Assembly: GCA_947626485.1 (NCBI GenBank)
Contig: CANQSG010000050.1
Location: forward strand, 1 to 12,173
Direction: 5' to 3'
From: an uncultured Clostridia bacterium
GTDB lineage: Bacteria > Bacillota > Clostridia > Oscillospirales > Acutalibacteraceae
DNA length: 12,173 nucleotides
Shown here piece after piece: positions 1-9,411 of the stretch (position 1 is its first letter; the number at the start of each line of letters is the position of its first letter). The position numbers were made by a program, and so were the translations under genes. The notes under the pieces are model-generated. The model was given only the letters and a program-made list of their open reading frames with translations. It was not told the origin of the DNA and ran no database searches.

Positions 1-2
1 TC

Positions 3-236
3 GCCCGGCAGGAGGCGCAGGTGCGCGAAATGCGGCGGCTCGAGGTGCAAGTGCTGCCCGAGAACCTTTGCTATGCCGACGTCCCCGGCCTGCGGCTCGA
101 AGCCCGCGAAAAGCTCGAGCGCATTCGCCCCGCCAACATCGGGCAGGCCTCCCGCATTTCGGGCGTCAGCCCCGCCGATATTTCGGTGCTGCTCATCTGG
201 CTCGAACGCCGCAGAAAGGAGGCGGGCGGCGCATGA
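3..236 (+). CDS. mnmG: tRNA uridine-5-carboxymethylaminomethyl modification enzyme MnmG, C-terminal end (partial)
   Basis: This is the open 5' edge of a longer gene; about 77 C-terminal codons are present. The helical C-terminal segment carries the conserved PANIGQASRISGVSPADIS stretch seen in MnmG (GidA). With MnmE, MnmG installs the carboxymethylaminomethyl group on the wobble uridine U34 of certain tRNAs; this C-terminal domain contacts MnmE and tRNA. The FAD-binding part lies outside the window. The TGA stop overlaps the rsmG start as ATGA, so the two genes are probably translationally coupled. The mnmG-rsmG-noc order is the usual Firmicute origin-proximal arrangement and supports the call. 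Confidence 0.93.
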   Translation, partial: ARQEAQVREMRRLEVQVLPENLCYADVPGLRLEAREKLERIRPANIGQASRISGVSPADISVLLIWLERRRKEAGGA

Positions 237-949
237 TCTCCTTTCCGCTCGAAAAGCTCGACGCGCCGCTTTCCGCCTTCGGCCTGACCCTCGACGCGAC
301 CGCGCGAGAACGGCTGCAAACCTACGGCAACCTGTTGCTCGAATGGAACGCGCGGGTCAATTTGACCGCCATCACCGACCCGCAGGAGGTCGTCGAAAAG
401 CATTTTCTCGACTGCCTGCTGCTGCTGCGGCACGACGAACCGCCCGCCGGCGCCTCGGTCATCGACGTCGGGACCGGCGCGGGATTTCCGGGGCTTGTCC
501 TGCTCATCGCCCGCCCCGACCTGCGGCTGACGCTGCTCGACAGCCTGCAAAAGCGGGTACGGTTTCTGCGGGAAACGGTCGACGCGCTCGGGCTCGCGGC
601 CGAAACGGTGCACGCGCGCGCCGAGGACGCCGGACGCGACCCCGCCTTTCGCGAGCGCTTCGACCGGGCGACCGCCCGCGCCGTCGCAAAGCTGCCGACG
701 CTTTGCGAATACTGCCTGCCCTTTGTCCGGGTCGGCGGCCGCTTTTTCGCCTTAAAAGGCCCCGGCGCCCGGGCGGAGGCCGAAACTTGCCTTTCGGCGG
801 CGCGGCTGCTCGGGGGCGGAGAACCCGTCTGCTTCGACGACCGTCTGCCCGGCGGGGACGAGCGCTGCTTCGTCTGCTGCGAAAAACGGTCGCAAACTCC
901 GACAAAATTCCCCCGCCCCGCCGTGAAAATCGCAAAGCAGCCGCTGTAA
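233..949 (+). CDS. rsmG: 16S rRNA (guanine-N7)-methyltransferase RsmG
   Basis: RsmG (GidB) methylates N7 of G527 (E. coli numbering) in 16S rRNA using S-adenosylmethionine. The 238-residue product matches the usual family length (about 210-240). Visible hallmarks are the NLTAITDPQEVVEKHFLD segment at about residues 43-60, the SAM-binding motif VIDVGTGAGFPG at 76-87, the RATARAVA segment near 150, and a C-terminal PRPAVKIAKQPL tail resembling the family's usual ending. The conserved HFLDS is HFLDC here. The ATG at 233 was chosen because it overlaps the mnmG stop by 4 nt and AAAGGAGG lies at 215-222; the frame extends further upstream, but only antiparallel to coding sense of mnmG. Transcription probably ends at the terminator over its stop codon. 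Confidence 0.95.
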   Translation: MISFPLEKLDAPLSAFGLTLDATARERLQTYGNLLLEWNARVNLTAITDPQEVVEKHFLDCLLLLRHDEPPAGASVIDVGTGAGFPGLVLLIARPDLRLTLLDSLQKRVRFLRETVDALGLAAETVHARAEDAGRDPAFRERFDRATARAVAKLPTLCEYCLPFVRVGGRFFALKGPGARAEAETCLSAARLLGGGEPVCFDDRLPGGDERCFVCCEKRSQTPTKFPRPAVKIAKQPL

Positions 950-963
950 GCGGTTGTTTTTTT
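938..963 (+). terminator. intrinsic terminator at the 3' end of rsmG
   Basis: A 7-bp stem (CAGCCGC 938-944 with GCGGTTG 950-956, one G-U pair) and a 5-nt loop are followed by seven T residues (957-963). The rsmG stop codon (947-949) lies in the loop, so the last three sense codons form the 5' arm. It separates rsmG from noc transcriptionally. Confidence 0.75.
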
Positions 964-1017
964 ACGCTTGCCGTCGAAAAAGGAAAATGGAAAAAGATGG
1001 AAATTCTCGGCGGGATA

Positions 1018-1026
1018 TGGTATCCT
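1018..1026 (+). promoter_or_regulatory. candidate extended -10 promoter for noc
   Basis: TGGTATCCT fits an extended -10 (TGn then TATnnT) downstream of the rsmG terminator, in an AT-richer stretch. No good -35 is visible 17-18 nt upstream. It would start transcription near 1033, between the two possible noc starts, and so favours the downstream start. Confidence 0.3.
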
Positions 1027-1065
1027 GTAAGCAGGCAAAAACGGCTCGAAACGAGGTGGACAGGC

Positions 1066-1914
1066 TTGCTGGGATTTGGAAGGGACGCCGCCGGAGAAAA
1101 GCGGGTGGTGCTGCTGCCCGTGCGCGACATCGTCCCCAACCCGAACCAACCGCGCGTCGATTTTGACGAATACGAGCTTTCCCTGCTCGCCGACAGCATC
1201 CGGCAGAACGGCATTTTGCAGCCGCTGACGGTGCGGCCGATCGGGGACGGCGGCTTTGAGCTCATCGCGGGCGAGCGGCGGCTGCGGGCGGCGGCGATGG
1301 CGGGGCTGCAGCGGGTGCCGTGTCTCGTGCGCCGGGTCGACGAAAAGACGGCGGCGCTCTACGCCCTGCTCGAAAATTTACAGCGCAGCGACCTCGACCT
1401 CTTCGAGGAAGCCGAGGGACTGCGCCGACTGCTGCAATTCCAGGGCATGACGCAGGCGGAGGCCGCCGAGCGGCTCGGCATCGCGCAGTCGACCCTTTCG
1501 AACAAGCTGCGGCTGCTGCGCCTGACCCCCGAGCAGCGCGGCAGGATCACCGCTGCCCGCCTGACCGAGCGGCACGCGCGGGCGCTGCTGCGTCTGCCGC
1601 CCGAACAGCGGGACGACGCGCTCGACGTCATCATCGCAAAACAGCTGACCCGCAGCGAGACCGAGGCGATGATCGCCGACCTGCTCGCCCCGAAGCAACC
1701 GCCGCCCGAGCGCCCGGTGCGCAAGGCCGCCATCGGCGACGTGCGGTTTTTCGCCAACAGCCTTTCCCGCATGGTCGACACCCTCGTCAACGCCGGGCTC
1801 GAGGCCAAGACCCACAAGAACGAGACGCCGGATTACATCGAATACACCGTCCGCATCCGCAAATCGGAAGCCCGCCCCGCCCCGCCGCAGGATTTACAAC
1901 TTAAAATCTGCTAA
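1066..1914 (+). CDS. noc: nucleoid occlusion protein Noc (ParB-family CTPase/DNA-binding protein)
   Basis: Noc is a ParB paralogue that binds chromosomal sites and the membrane and blocks division over the nucleoid. In the 282-residue product the CTP-binding GERR box is at residues 69-72, ENLQR at 103-107, and a helix-turn-helix at about 129-150 with QSTLSNKLRLL, closer to Noc (QSTxxNKLRLL) than to ParB. LTERHARALLRL follows. The position next to mnmG-rsmG supports Noc. The TTG at 1066 was chosen because GAGGTGG precedes it by 6 nt and it gives a normal Noc length. An in-frame ATG at 997 would add 23 residues, but with codons rare here (ATA, GTA, CCT, AGG) and upstream of the candidate promoter. 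With the short form, the membrane-targeting amphipathic N-terminus of B. subtilis Noc is not obvious. ParB itself is the main alternative. Confidence 0.85.
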   Translation: MLGFGRDAAGEKRVVLLPVRDIVPNPNQPRVDFDEYELSLLADSIRQNGILQPLTVRPIGDGGFELIAGERRLRAAAMAGLQRVPCLVRRVDEKTAALYALLENLQRSDLDLFEEAEGLRRLLQFQGMTQAEAAERLGIAQSTLSNKLRLLRLTPEQRGRITAARLTERHARALLRLPPEQRDDALDVIIAKQLTRSETEAMIADLLAPKQPPPERPVRKAAIGDVRFFANSLSRMVDTLVNAGLEAKTHKNETPDYIEYTVRIRKSEARPAPPQDLQLKIC

Positions 1915-1934
1915 GCGCTGCGCTTAGCTTTTTT
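1910..1934 (+). terminator. intrinsic terminator of noc
   Basis: An 8-bp perfect stem (GCTAAGCG 1910-1917 with CGCTTAGC 1921-1928) and a 3-nt loop are followed by six T residues. The noc stop codon TAA (1912-1914) is part of the 5' arm. Confidence 0.85.
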
Positions 1935-1937
1935 GGA

Positions 1938-1990
1938 CGGGGATTCCGTTCGCCGAAAATCAAAGATTTTCGGACTGCACTCCATCCCCG
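1938..1990. repeat. imperfect long inverted repeat with a perfect 9-bp core hairpin
   Basis: The inner arms CCGAAAATC (1953-1961) and GATTTTCGG (1965-1973) pair perfectly around an AAA loop. Outer arms CGGGGAT (1938-1944) and ATCCCCG (1984-1990) also pair, with an unpaired internal region between. No reading frame or T-tract is attached, so it is not a standard terminator. It could be a small dispersed repeat element or a structured 3' region. Confidence 0.5.
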
Positions 1991-2013
1991 CCAAACGCCA
2001 CCCCTGCGTCTTG

Positions 2014-2042
2014 AAAAAAACCGCCTGTTCGGCGGCTTTTTT
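2014..2042. terminator. bidirectional intrinsic terminator between convergent genes
   Basis: Stem CCGCC (2021-2025) with GGCGG (2031-2035) is flanked by seven A residues (2014-2020) and T residues (2037-2042), so it has a U-tract in both directions. It lies between noc and the convergent membrane-protein gene. Confidence 0.75.
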
Positions 2043-2080
2043 CGCTTTATAAGGTGTTTTTCCGCCGCGCATGTCGCCGG

Positions 2081-2111
2081 AAAAACAAAGTGCGGTGCTT
2101 CGCACCGCACT
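2081..2111 (-). terminator. intrinsic terminator of the 2126-2953 membrane-protein gene
   Basis: A perfect 10-bp stem (AGTGCGGTGC 2089-2098 with GCACCGCACT 2102-2111) has a 3-nt loop. Read on the minus strand it is followed by TTTGTTTTT. It begins 15 nt past the stop codon of the minus-strand gene. Confidence 0.85.
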
Positions 2112-2125
2112 AAAAAAGTTTAATT

Positions 2126-2953
2126 TTAGCTTTCTGATTCGCTTTTCGGTTCCGATTCCGGCTCCGGCTCCGTTACGGGCTTCGGGCGGCGGGTCGTGAT
2201 GCCGTAGAGCAGGGCGAAGAGCCCGAGGGCGAGGTCGGCGGCGAAGCCGGTCGTCGTGCCGTGGCGCAGGGGGGCGCCCCGCAGCAGCGTCACCACGGCG
2301 GGCGGGACGGCGCACAAGAAGCAGAGCTGCGAGGTCAGCAGGCTGACGGGCAGCAGCCGGAAGCTCGTGCGCGCGGGGTCGACGCCCGCCTCCTCCTTCG
2401 CGAGCCAGAGGAAAAAGAGCAGCGCGGCGCACATCATGGCGGTGTCGTACAAATTATCGGAAATGTTGGAGAGCGAGGTGTAATTCGCGAAGGCGACGGC
2501 GAGCCGGACGAAGGCGTGCACCACCGGGAGCAGCAGCGCGACGGGCGAAAACCGCAGCTCGACAAAGGCGGTCAGCCCGTACCAGAACAGCGCAAACGCG
2601 CCGAGCAGGGCGAAGATCAGCTCGACCGTCAGCACCCAGGTCGGCATCAGGGGGACGAAATCGTTCCAGAGCGTCTCGTAAACCAGCGCAAGGCCGGTCG
2701 CCATCGCGGCGACGGCCGCCACCCGTCCGGGCGCGCCGGGCTGCCGCTGCGGCGGCGGGGAAAAGCATGCCATTGCCGCCGTCACGAGCAGGGCGAGGAT
2801 CAAAAAGGCCGTCATCCAGTTGCCGACCGTCTGATATTCCCGGCGGAAAAAGCCGGTTTCCGGCTCGACCACATAAAACAGCTGGATCGTCCGAACCGCC
2901 AGCGCGGTCGCGAGGCTGACCCCATATACCAATAACACGCGTTTTTGCTTCAT
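2126..2953 (-). CDS. multi-pass membrane protein of unknown function
   Basis: This 275-residue protein is not recognised as a member of a named family. About eight hydrophobic segments can be seen, at roughly residues 5-28, 45-64, 77-96, 103-128, 135-156, 168-187, 198-225 and 232-250, so it is an integral membrane protein with little soluble domain. The C-terminus is a short charged tail (EPEPESEPKSESES), probably cytoplasmic. There is no obvious signal peptide, ATPase motif or catalytic motif. The start ATG at 2953 is preceded by GGGAG at 8 nt. A good sigma-A promoter (3053-3081) gives a leader of about 92 nt, and a strong terminator follows, so it is monocistronic. It is convergent with noc and divergent from spoIID. 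A relation to spore or cell-envelope functions is possible from context only. Confidence 0.8.
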   Translation of the reverse strand: MKQKRVLLVYGVSLATALAVRTIQLFYVVEPETGFFRREYQTVGNWMTAFLILALLVTAAMACFSPPPQRQPGAPGRVAAVAAMATGLALVYETLWNDFVPLMPTWVLTVELIFALLGAFALFWYGLTAFVELRFSPVALLLPVVHAFVRLAVAFANYTSLSNISDNLYDTAMMCAALLFFLWLAKEEAGVDPARTSFRLLPVSLLTSQLCFLCAVPPAVVTLLRGAPLRHGTTTGFAADLALGLFALLYGITTRRPKPVTEPEPESEPKSESES

Positions 2954-2970
2954 CGTTTTTTCTCCCGATC

Positions 2971-3000
2971 GTCATGAAACGCCGGTGCGGCGCATAATGT
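2971..3000 (+). promoter_or_regulatory. candidate sigma-E-type sporulation promoter for spoIID
   Basis: GTCATGAA (2971-2978), a 14-nt spacer and CATAATGT (2993-3000) resemble the mother-cell sigma-E promoter pattern (TCATA-type -35, CATAnnnT -10). spoIID is a classical sigma-E target. The predicted start near 3008 would leave a leader of about 120 nt. The match is by eye only. Confidence 0.3.
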
Positions 3001-3052
3001 AAAAGCGGGACAAGGCGTCGCCGCGTTTTCAGGCGCGCACTGCCCGGATTCT

Positions 3053-3081
3053 ATTGTAACTGCTGGCGGGGGAAAAGTCAA
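3053..3081 (-). promoter_or_regulatory. sigma-A promoter of the membrane-protein gene
   Basis: On the minus strand TTGACT (3081-3076), a 17-nt spacer and TACAAT (3058-3053) give 5/6 matches to each consensus hexamer. Transcription would start near 3046, and the leader would overlap the candidate sigma-E promoter on the other strand. Confidence 0.7.
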
Positions 3082-3128
3082 GGCAATCCGTTCGCCCGAT
3101 TTTGCGCCGCCGAACAGGAGGTTCTAAC

Positions 3129-4078
3129 ATGAAAGGAATGTATCTGCTGCTGTCCGTTGTGCTGCTCGCCGCCATGGTGCTTTTCCCGCTGCTGGCGATC
3201 CCGGGCGAAACGCTGCCGCCGGACGGCGATTCCGGCAGCTCCGGCGCGGCGGAGCCGGACGAGGCGCTGACGAACGAAAAGGCCGACCATTTCCTGCTTT
3301 ACGACCCCGCGACGCAGAAAACGCAGCGGGTCGACGCCGTCGCTTACGTCGTCGGCGTTGTCGCCGCCGAGATGCCCGCCGCTTACGAGCCGGAAGCCCT
3401 CAAGGCGCAGGCCGTCGCCGCCTACACCTTCGCCTGCCGCAAGCGGGCGCTGCGCCTTTGCGGCAAGGCGACGCAGGATTACGACCTGACGACCGAATCG
3501 CAGCGCGACCAGGCCTATTTAACCGACGCGGCGCTGCGGGAAAAATGGGGCGAGCAGTATCAGGCGAACCACGAGAAAATCCAAGCGGCGGTCGAGGCCG
3601 TCGCGGGCTATCTGCTGACCTGGCAGGGCTCGCCGATCTTCGCGGCGTATCACGCGGTCTCGGGCGGGAAAACCGAATCCGCCGCCAACGTCTGGGGCAC
3701 GAATTTCCCCTATTTACAGCCGGTGGCGAGGTGAAGGTCTCCGCCGACGAGTTTCGCGAAGCTCTAAAAGACCTCTGCGCCCTCTCGGGCGATGCGGCGG
3801 GCTGGGTCGGCGAAATGAAATGCAGCGATTCCGGCACGGTGCTGACCTGCCCGGTCGGCGGGCAGGCGCTGACCGGCGCGCAGCTGCGGGACGCCTTCGG
3901 CCTGCGGTCGGCGAACTTCGACCTGCGTCTTACCGACGGCGGCTTCACCTTTACGACGCGGGGCAACGGCCACGGCGTCGGCATGAGCCAGTACGGCGCG
4001 AATTACATGGCGCTGCAGGGCAGCGATTTCCTCGAGATTTTAAGCTGGTATTACCCCGGCTGCACCCTCGAAAAATAA
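3129..4078 (+). pseudogene. spoIID: stage II sporulation protein D (SpoIID), frameshifted with an internal gap
   Basis: SpoIID is a membrane-anchored lytic transglycosylase that works with SpoIIM and SpoIIP in engulfment during sporulation. The first part (3129-3734, 201 residues, RBS AGGAGGT at 3116-3122) has one N-terminal membrane segment (about 4-24), the VVAAEMPAAYEPEALKAQAV motif whose Glu81 matches the catalytic Glu, and HAVSGGKTESAANVWG. It stops at TGA 3732-3734, just after PYLQPVAR. The rest of the domain continues in another frame (3731-4078): EVKVSADEF, RGNGHGVGMSQYGANYMA and LSWYYPGCTLEK. In homologues roughly a dozen or more residues separate these parts, so a deletion of length 1 mod 3 is likely rather than a one-base slip. 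A GTG at 3731 overlaps the TGA, so coupled translation of two fragments is formally possible. An assembly error is the alternative to a real mutation. Confidence 0.85.
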
Positions 4079-4098
4079 AAACGGCGCCGCAGCGCCGT
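4071..4098 (-). terminator. intrinsic terminator of the SLOG-family gene
   Basis: Stem ACGGCGC (4081-4087) with GCGCCGT (4092-4098) and a CGCA loop is followed on the minus strand by TTTTATTTTT. The plus-strand side is A-rich, so it does not obviously terminate spoIID. Confidence 0.7.
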
Positions 4099-4119
4099 GC
4101 AAAAGAAAAAGGAAAAACG

Positions 4120-4683
4120 TCAGAGAAAACTTTCCTGCGCGTTTGCGAGATAGAGCGGGAAAATGCCGACGCCGGCGGCGTCGTCCGGGATAAAATTGCA
4201 GACCGAAATGCCCTGCCTGCGGGCGTATTCGAGGGTGCTGCGGGTGCCGCCCGGCCGCCCGTCGTAATAGGCCAGCACGAGCGAGCTGTGGTCGACGAGA
4301 TACCGGTTGCGCACCTGATAGCAGCCCCGGAAATAGGTCGGCGAAAGGACGGTCACCTCGTCCGCCTGCCGCACGACCGCGCCGTAACGCGCCTTCCAGT
4401 CGGACGACCAGTCGGACTCCTGCCCGTCGTAGGGCACAACGCCGACGAGCCGCACCGGCGTCGCGGGGTCGAGGGCGCGCACCGAGAGCACCAGCTCGGC
4501 GGCGATGAGGTCGAACCCGGCGGCGAGCCCGTCGTAAAACGTGCGATAGCCCGCCTGCACCAGGGACAAAATCGCGTCGTACAGCCGGTTTTCAAACCGG
4601 TTGTAGTCCGGATTCCCCGGCCGGCAGGGAAAGGGAAATTTCCCGGGTCGATACCCAGTAAAACAGCAGGCAGGCGATTCCAA
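4120..4683 (-). CDS. SLOG-superfamily protein, DUF1273 (YpsA-like)
   Basis: The 187-residue product fits the DUF1273/YpsA family (about 180 residues), which has a Rossmann-like SLOG fold thought to bind nucleotides or their derivatives; the biochemical role is not established. Visible marks are CCFTGYRP at residues 6-13, the FYDGLAAGFDLIAAE segment near 49-63 (family glycine-rich motif) and RNRYLVDHSSLVLAYYDG followed by GGT in the C-terminal half. The TTG at 4683 was chosen because AAGGAGG (4697-4691) lies 7 nt upstream and conserved sequence begins right after it. A GTG at 4728 in the same frame sits beside the -10 hexamer and ahead of the expected transcription start, so it cannot be used from this promoter. 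It has its own promoter and terminator and is probably monocistronic. Confidence 0.85.
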   Translation of the reverse strand: MESPACCFTGYRPGKFPFPCRPGNPDYNRFENRLYDAILSLVQAGYRTFYDGLAAGFDLIAAELVLSVRALDPATPVRLVGVVPYDGQESDWSSDWKARYGAVVRQADEVTVLSPTYFRGCYQVRNRYLVDHSSLVLAYYDGRPGGTRSTLEYARRQGISVCNFIPDDAAGVGIFPLYLANAQESFL

Positions 4684-4716
4684 CCCCGTCCCTCCTTCGC
4701 GCAGCTTCTGCAATCC

Positions 4717-4745
4717 ATTGTACCCCACCGCCCCGGGAATGTCAA
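4717..4745 (-). promoter_or_regulatory. strong sigma-A promoter of the SLOG-family gene
   Basis: On the minus strand a perfect TTGACA (4745-4740), a 17-nt spacer and TACAAT (4722-4717, 5/6) are present. Transcription would start near 4710, leaving a leader of about 27 nt before the TTG at 4683. Confidence 0.85.
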
Positions 4746-4780
4746 GACGCGCCGTTCCCCAAAGCGGGCGGTTGCCGGGG

Positions 4781-5593
4781 TCAGCGGAAATATTCGACGG
4801 GGATGCAGTTGCCGCCGTTGCAGAGGATGATCTCGCCGTTGATACATTTGGAGAGGTCGCTGAGCAGGAAGATCGCCGTTTGCGCGATCTCCTCGGGCAG
4901 CAGCATGCGGCCGATGATCGGCTCGGCGTGCAGATCGCCGGCGGTGTCGCGCGGGTTGATATCCGAAACCGTGATGCCCGGCGCGACGCCGTTGCTGCGA
5001 ATGCCGTAGCGGGTCAGGTCGTAGGCGAGCCCCTTGATATAGCTGTTCAGCGCGGCTTTGGACATGCCGTAAGGGTTCGTGTAGGCGCAGGAGCCGGTCT
5101 CGGACGAGATGAACAGGAGGCTGCCGCCGTTTCCCTTTTCGATCAAATAATTTGCGACGGCGTTGGAGACGAAGCAGGTGGCCTTCAGGTTGATATCGAA
5201 CACCCTGTCCCAGACCGCCTCGGTCGTGTTCCGGAAAGAATAGCCGCCCGGGTAGATGCCGGCGTTGTTGACCCAGCAGTCGATCTCGCCGCCGAGCAGC
5301 GCTTCGGCTTTTTGCAGCACGCCCGGCATATCGGCAAAATCGCAGATGTCCCAGGCAAGGCAGGACACGGATTGCTTTTGTTCGTTCAGCTCGGCGGCGG
5401 CTTTTTCGAGCTTTTCGCCGTTTCTGCCGGTGATGAGCACCGCCGCGCCCTGCTTTGCGGCGGCGCGGGCGATCTCCTTGCCGATGCCGCTGCCGCCGCC
5501 CGTCACGACGACGCGCTTGCCGGCGAGCAATTCCCCGGGGGACGCCTGCCCGACCGTAACGTAAACCGGCTGCACAGAAGATTCCGTTTGCAT
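4781..5593 (-). CDS. short-chain dehydrogenase/reductase (SDR), substrate unknown
   Basis: This is a 270-residue classical SDR, expected to be a cytoplasmic NAD(P)(H)-dependent oxidoreductase. It shows the cofactor-binding TGGGSGIG at residues 31-38, an NNAG motif near 110, and the catalytic Ser of FISSETGS with the YGMSK Tyr/Lys pair about a dozen residues later. A conserved RSNGVAPG segment and a C-terminal NGEIILCNGG follow. About 20 extra residues precede the Rossmann fold. It resembles FabG-like carbonyl reductases, but the substrate cannot be read from sequence, and no fatty-acid genes lie nearby. ATG 5593 has GGAGGG at about 8 nt. It lies downstream of the PFOR gene on the same strand, past a terminator. 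No clear promoter was seen in the 91-nt gap, so readthrough from PFOR is possible. Confidence 0.88.
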   Translation of the reverse strand: MQTESSVQPVYVTVGQASPGELLAGKRVVVTGGGSGIGKEIARAAAKQGAAVLITGRNGEKLEKAAAELNEQKQSVSCLAWDICDFADMPGVLQKAEALLGGEIDCWVNNAGIYPGGYSFRNTTEAVWDRVFDINLKATCFVSNAVANYLIEKGNGGSLLFISSETGSCAYTNPYGMSKAALNSYIKGLAYDLTRYGIRSNGVAPGITVSDINPRDTAGDLHAEPIIGRMLLPEEIAQTAIFLLSDLSKCINGEIILCNGGNCIPVEYFR

Positions 5594-5614
5594 CTTAATT
5601 CCCTCCGTTGTTTT

Positions 5615-5637
5615 GCCGCGCGTGTTGCGGCTTTTTT
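5615..5637 (+). terminator. plus-strand terminator-like hairpin in the SDR leader
   Basis: GCCGC (5615-5619) pairs with GCGGC (5627-5631) and is followed on the plus strand by six T residues. No plus-strand gene ends here, so it may only limit antisense transcription into PFOR, or be a leader hairpin of the SDR mRNA on the minus strand. Confidence 0.4.
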
Positions 5638-5669
5638 AAAACAAGAGGGTCGGAAAATCCGACCCTCTT
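5638..5669 (-). terminator. intrinsic terminator of the PFOR gene
   Basis: A perfect 12-bp stem (5643-5654 with 5658-5669) and an AAA loop lie just past the PFOR stop. On the minus strand GTTTT follows the stem, so the U-tract is short and leakage toward the SDR gene is plausible. Confidence 0.75.
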
Positions 5670-5684
5670 TGGGCTGTGGGGCTC

Positions 5685-9251
<3,567 letters not shown>

Positions 9252-9276
9252 CGGATTTTTCCTCCTTCTTTCATGC

Positions 9277-9294
9277 AAAGACGCCAACGTCTTT
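9277..9294 (-). other. 5'-UTR hairpin of the PFOR mRNA
   Basis: AAAGACG (9277-9283) and CGTCTTT (9288-9294) form a 7-bp stem with a 4-nt loop, between the predicted start (about 9301) and the ribosome binding site. It could stabilise the 5' end of the mRNA. Confidence 0.5.
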
Positions 9295-9307
9295 TCATAC
9301 ATAAAAT

Positions 9308-9336
9308 ATTCTACCACTTGCGGCGCGAGAAGTAAA
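9308..9336 (-). promoter_or_regulatory. sigma-A promoter of the PFOR gene (extended -10)
   Basis: On the minus strand TTTACT (9336-9331), a 17-nt spacer and TAGAAT (9313-9308) are present, with TGG directly before the -10. The extended -10 compensates for the weaker -35. The predicted leader is about 50 nt. Confidence 0.7.
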
Positions 9337-9350
9337 GAGAGAAAACAGCT

Positions 9351-9377
9351 TTTTTTCGAAAAAATTTCCGAAATTTT
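9351..9377. promoter_or_regulatory. nested AT-rich palindromes upstream of the PFOR promoter, one CodY-box-like
   Basis: TTTTTTCGAAAAAA (9351-9364) is a perfect palindrome that overlaps AAAATTTCCGAAATTTT (9361-9377), arms of 7 around CCG. The inner 15 bases of the second match the CodY consensus AATTTTCWGAAAATT at 12 positions by eye. They lie about 50-75 nt upstream of the predicted PFOR transcription start and could be an operator or an UP-like element. Confidence 0.35.
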
Positions 9378-9411
9378 CCCGCCGCCCGCCGCAAGCGGGG
9401 CGTTTTGCGGC

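Noticed and set aside
73..1065. Extension of the noc frame upstream through rsmG and mnmG
   Set aside because: The upstream part translates to Arg/Pro/Ala-rich shadow sequence antiphase to the real rsmG gene; a terminator lies between.
1953..1973. Perfect 9-bp hairpin as a further noc terminator
   Set aside because: No T-tract follows on either strand; the noc terminator just upstream is sufficient.
2261..2935. Plus-strand frame opposite the membrane-protein gene
   Set aside because: Translation is low-complexity and highly charged with no domain, and the minus-strand gene has promoter, RBS, terminator and membrane helices.
4684..4728. GTG at 4728 as start of the SLOG-family gene
   Set aside because: It lies next to the -10 hexamer, upstream of the predicted transcription start, and has no RBS; TTG 4683 has AAGGAGG at the right distance.
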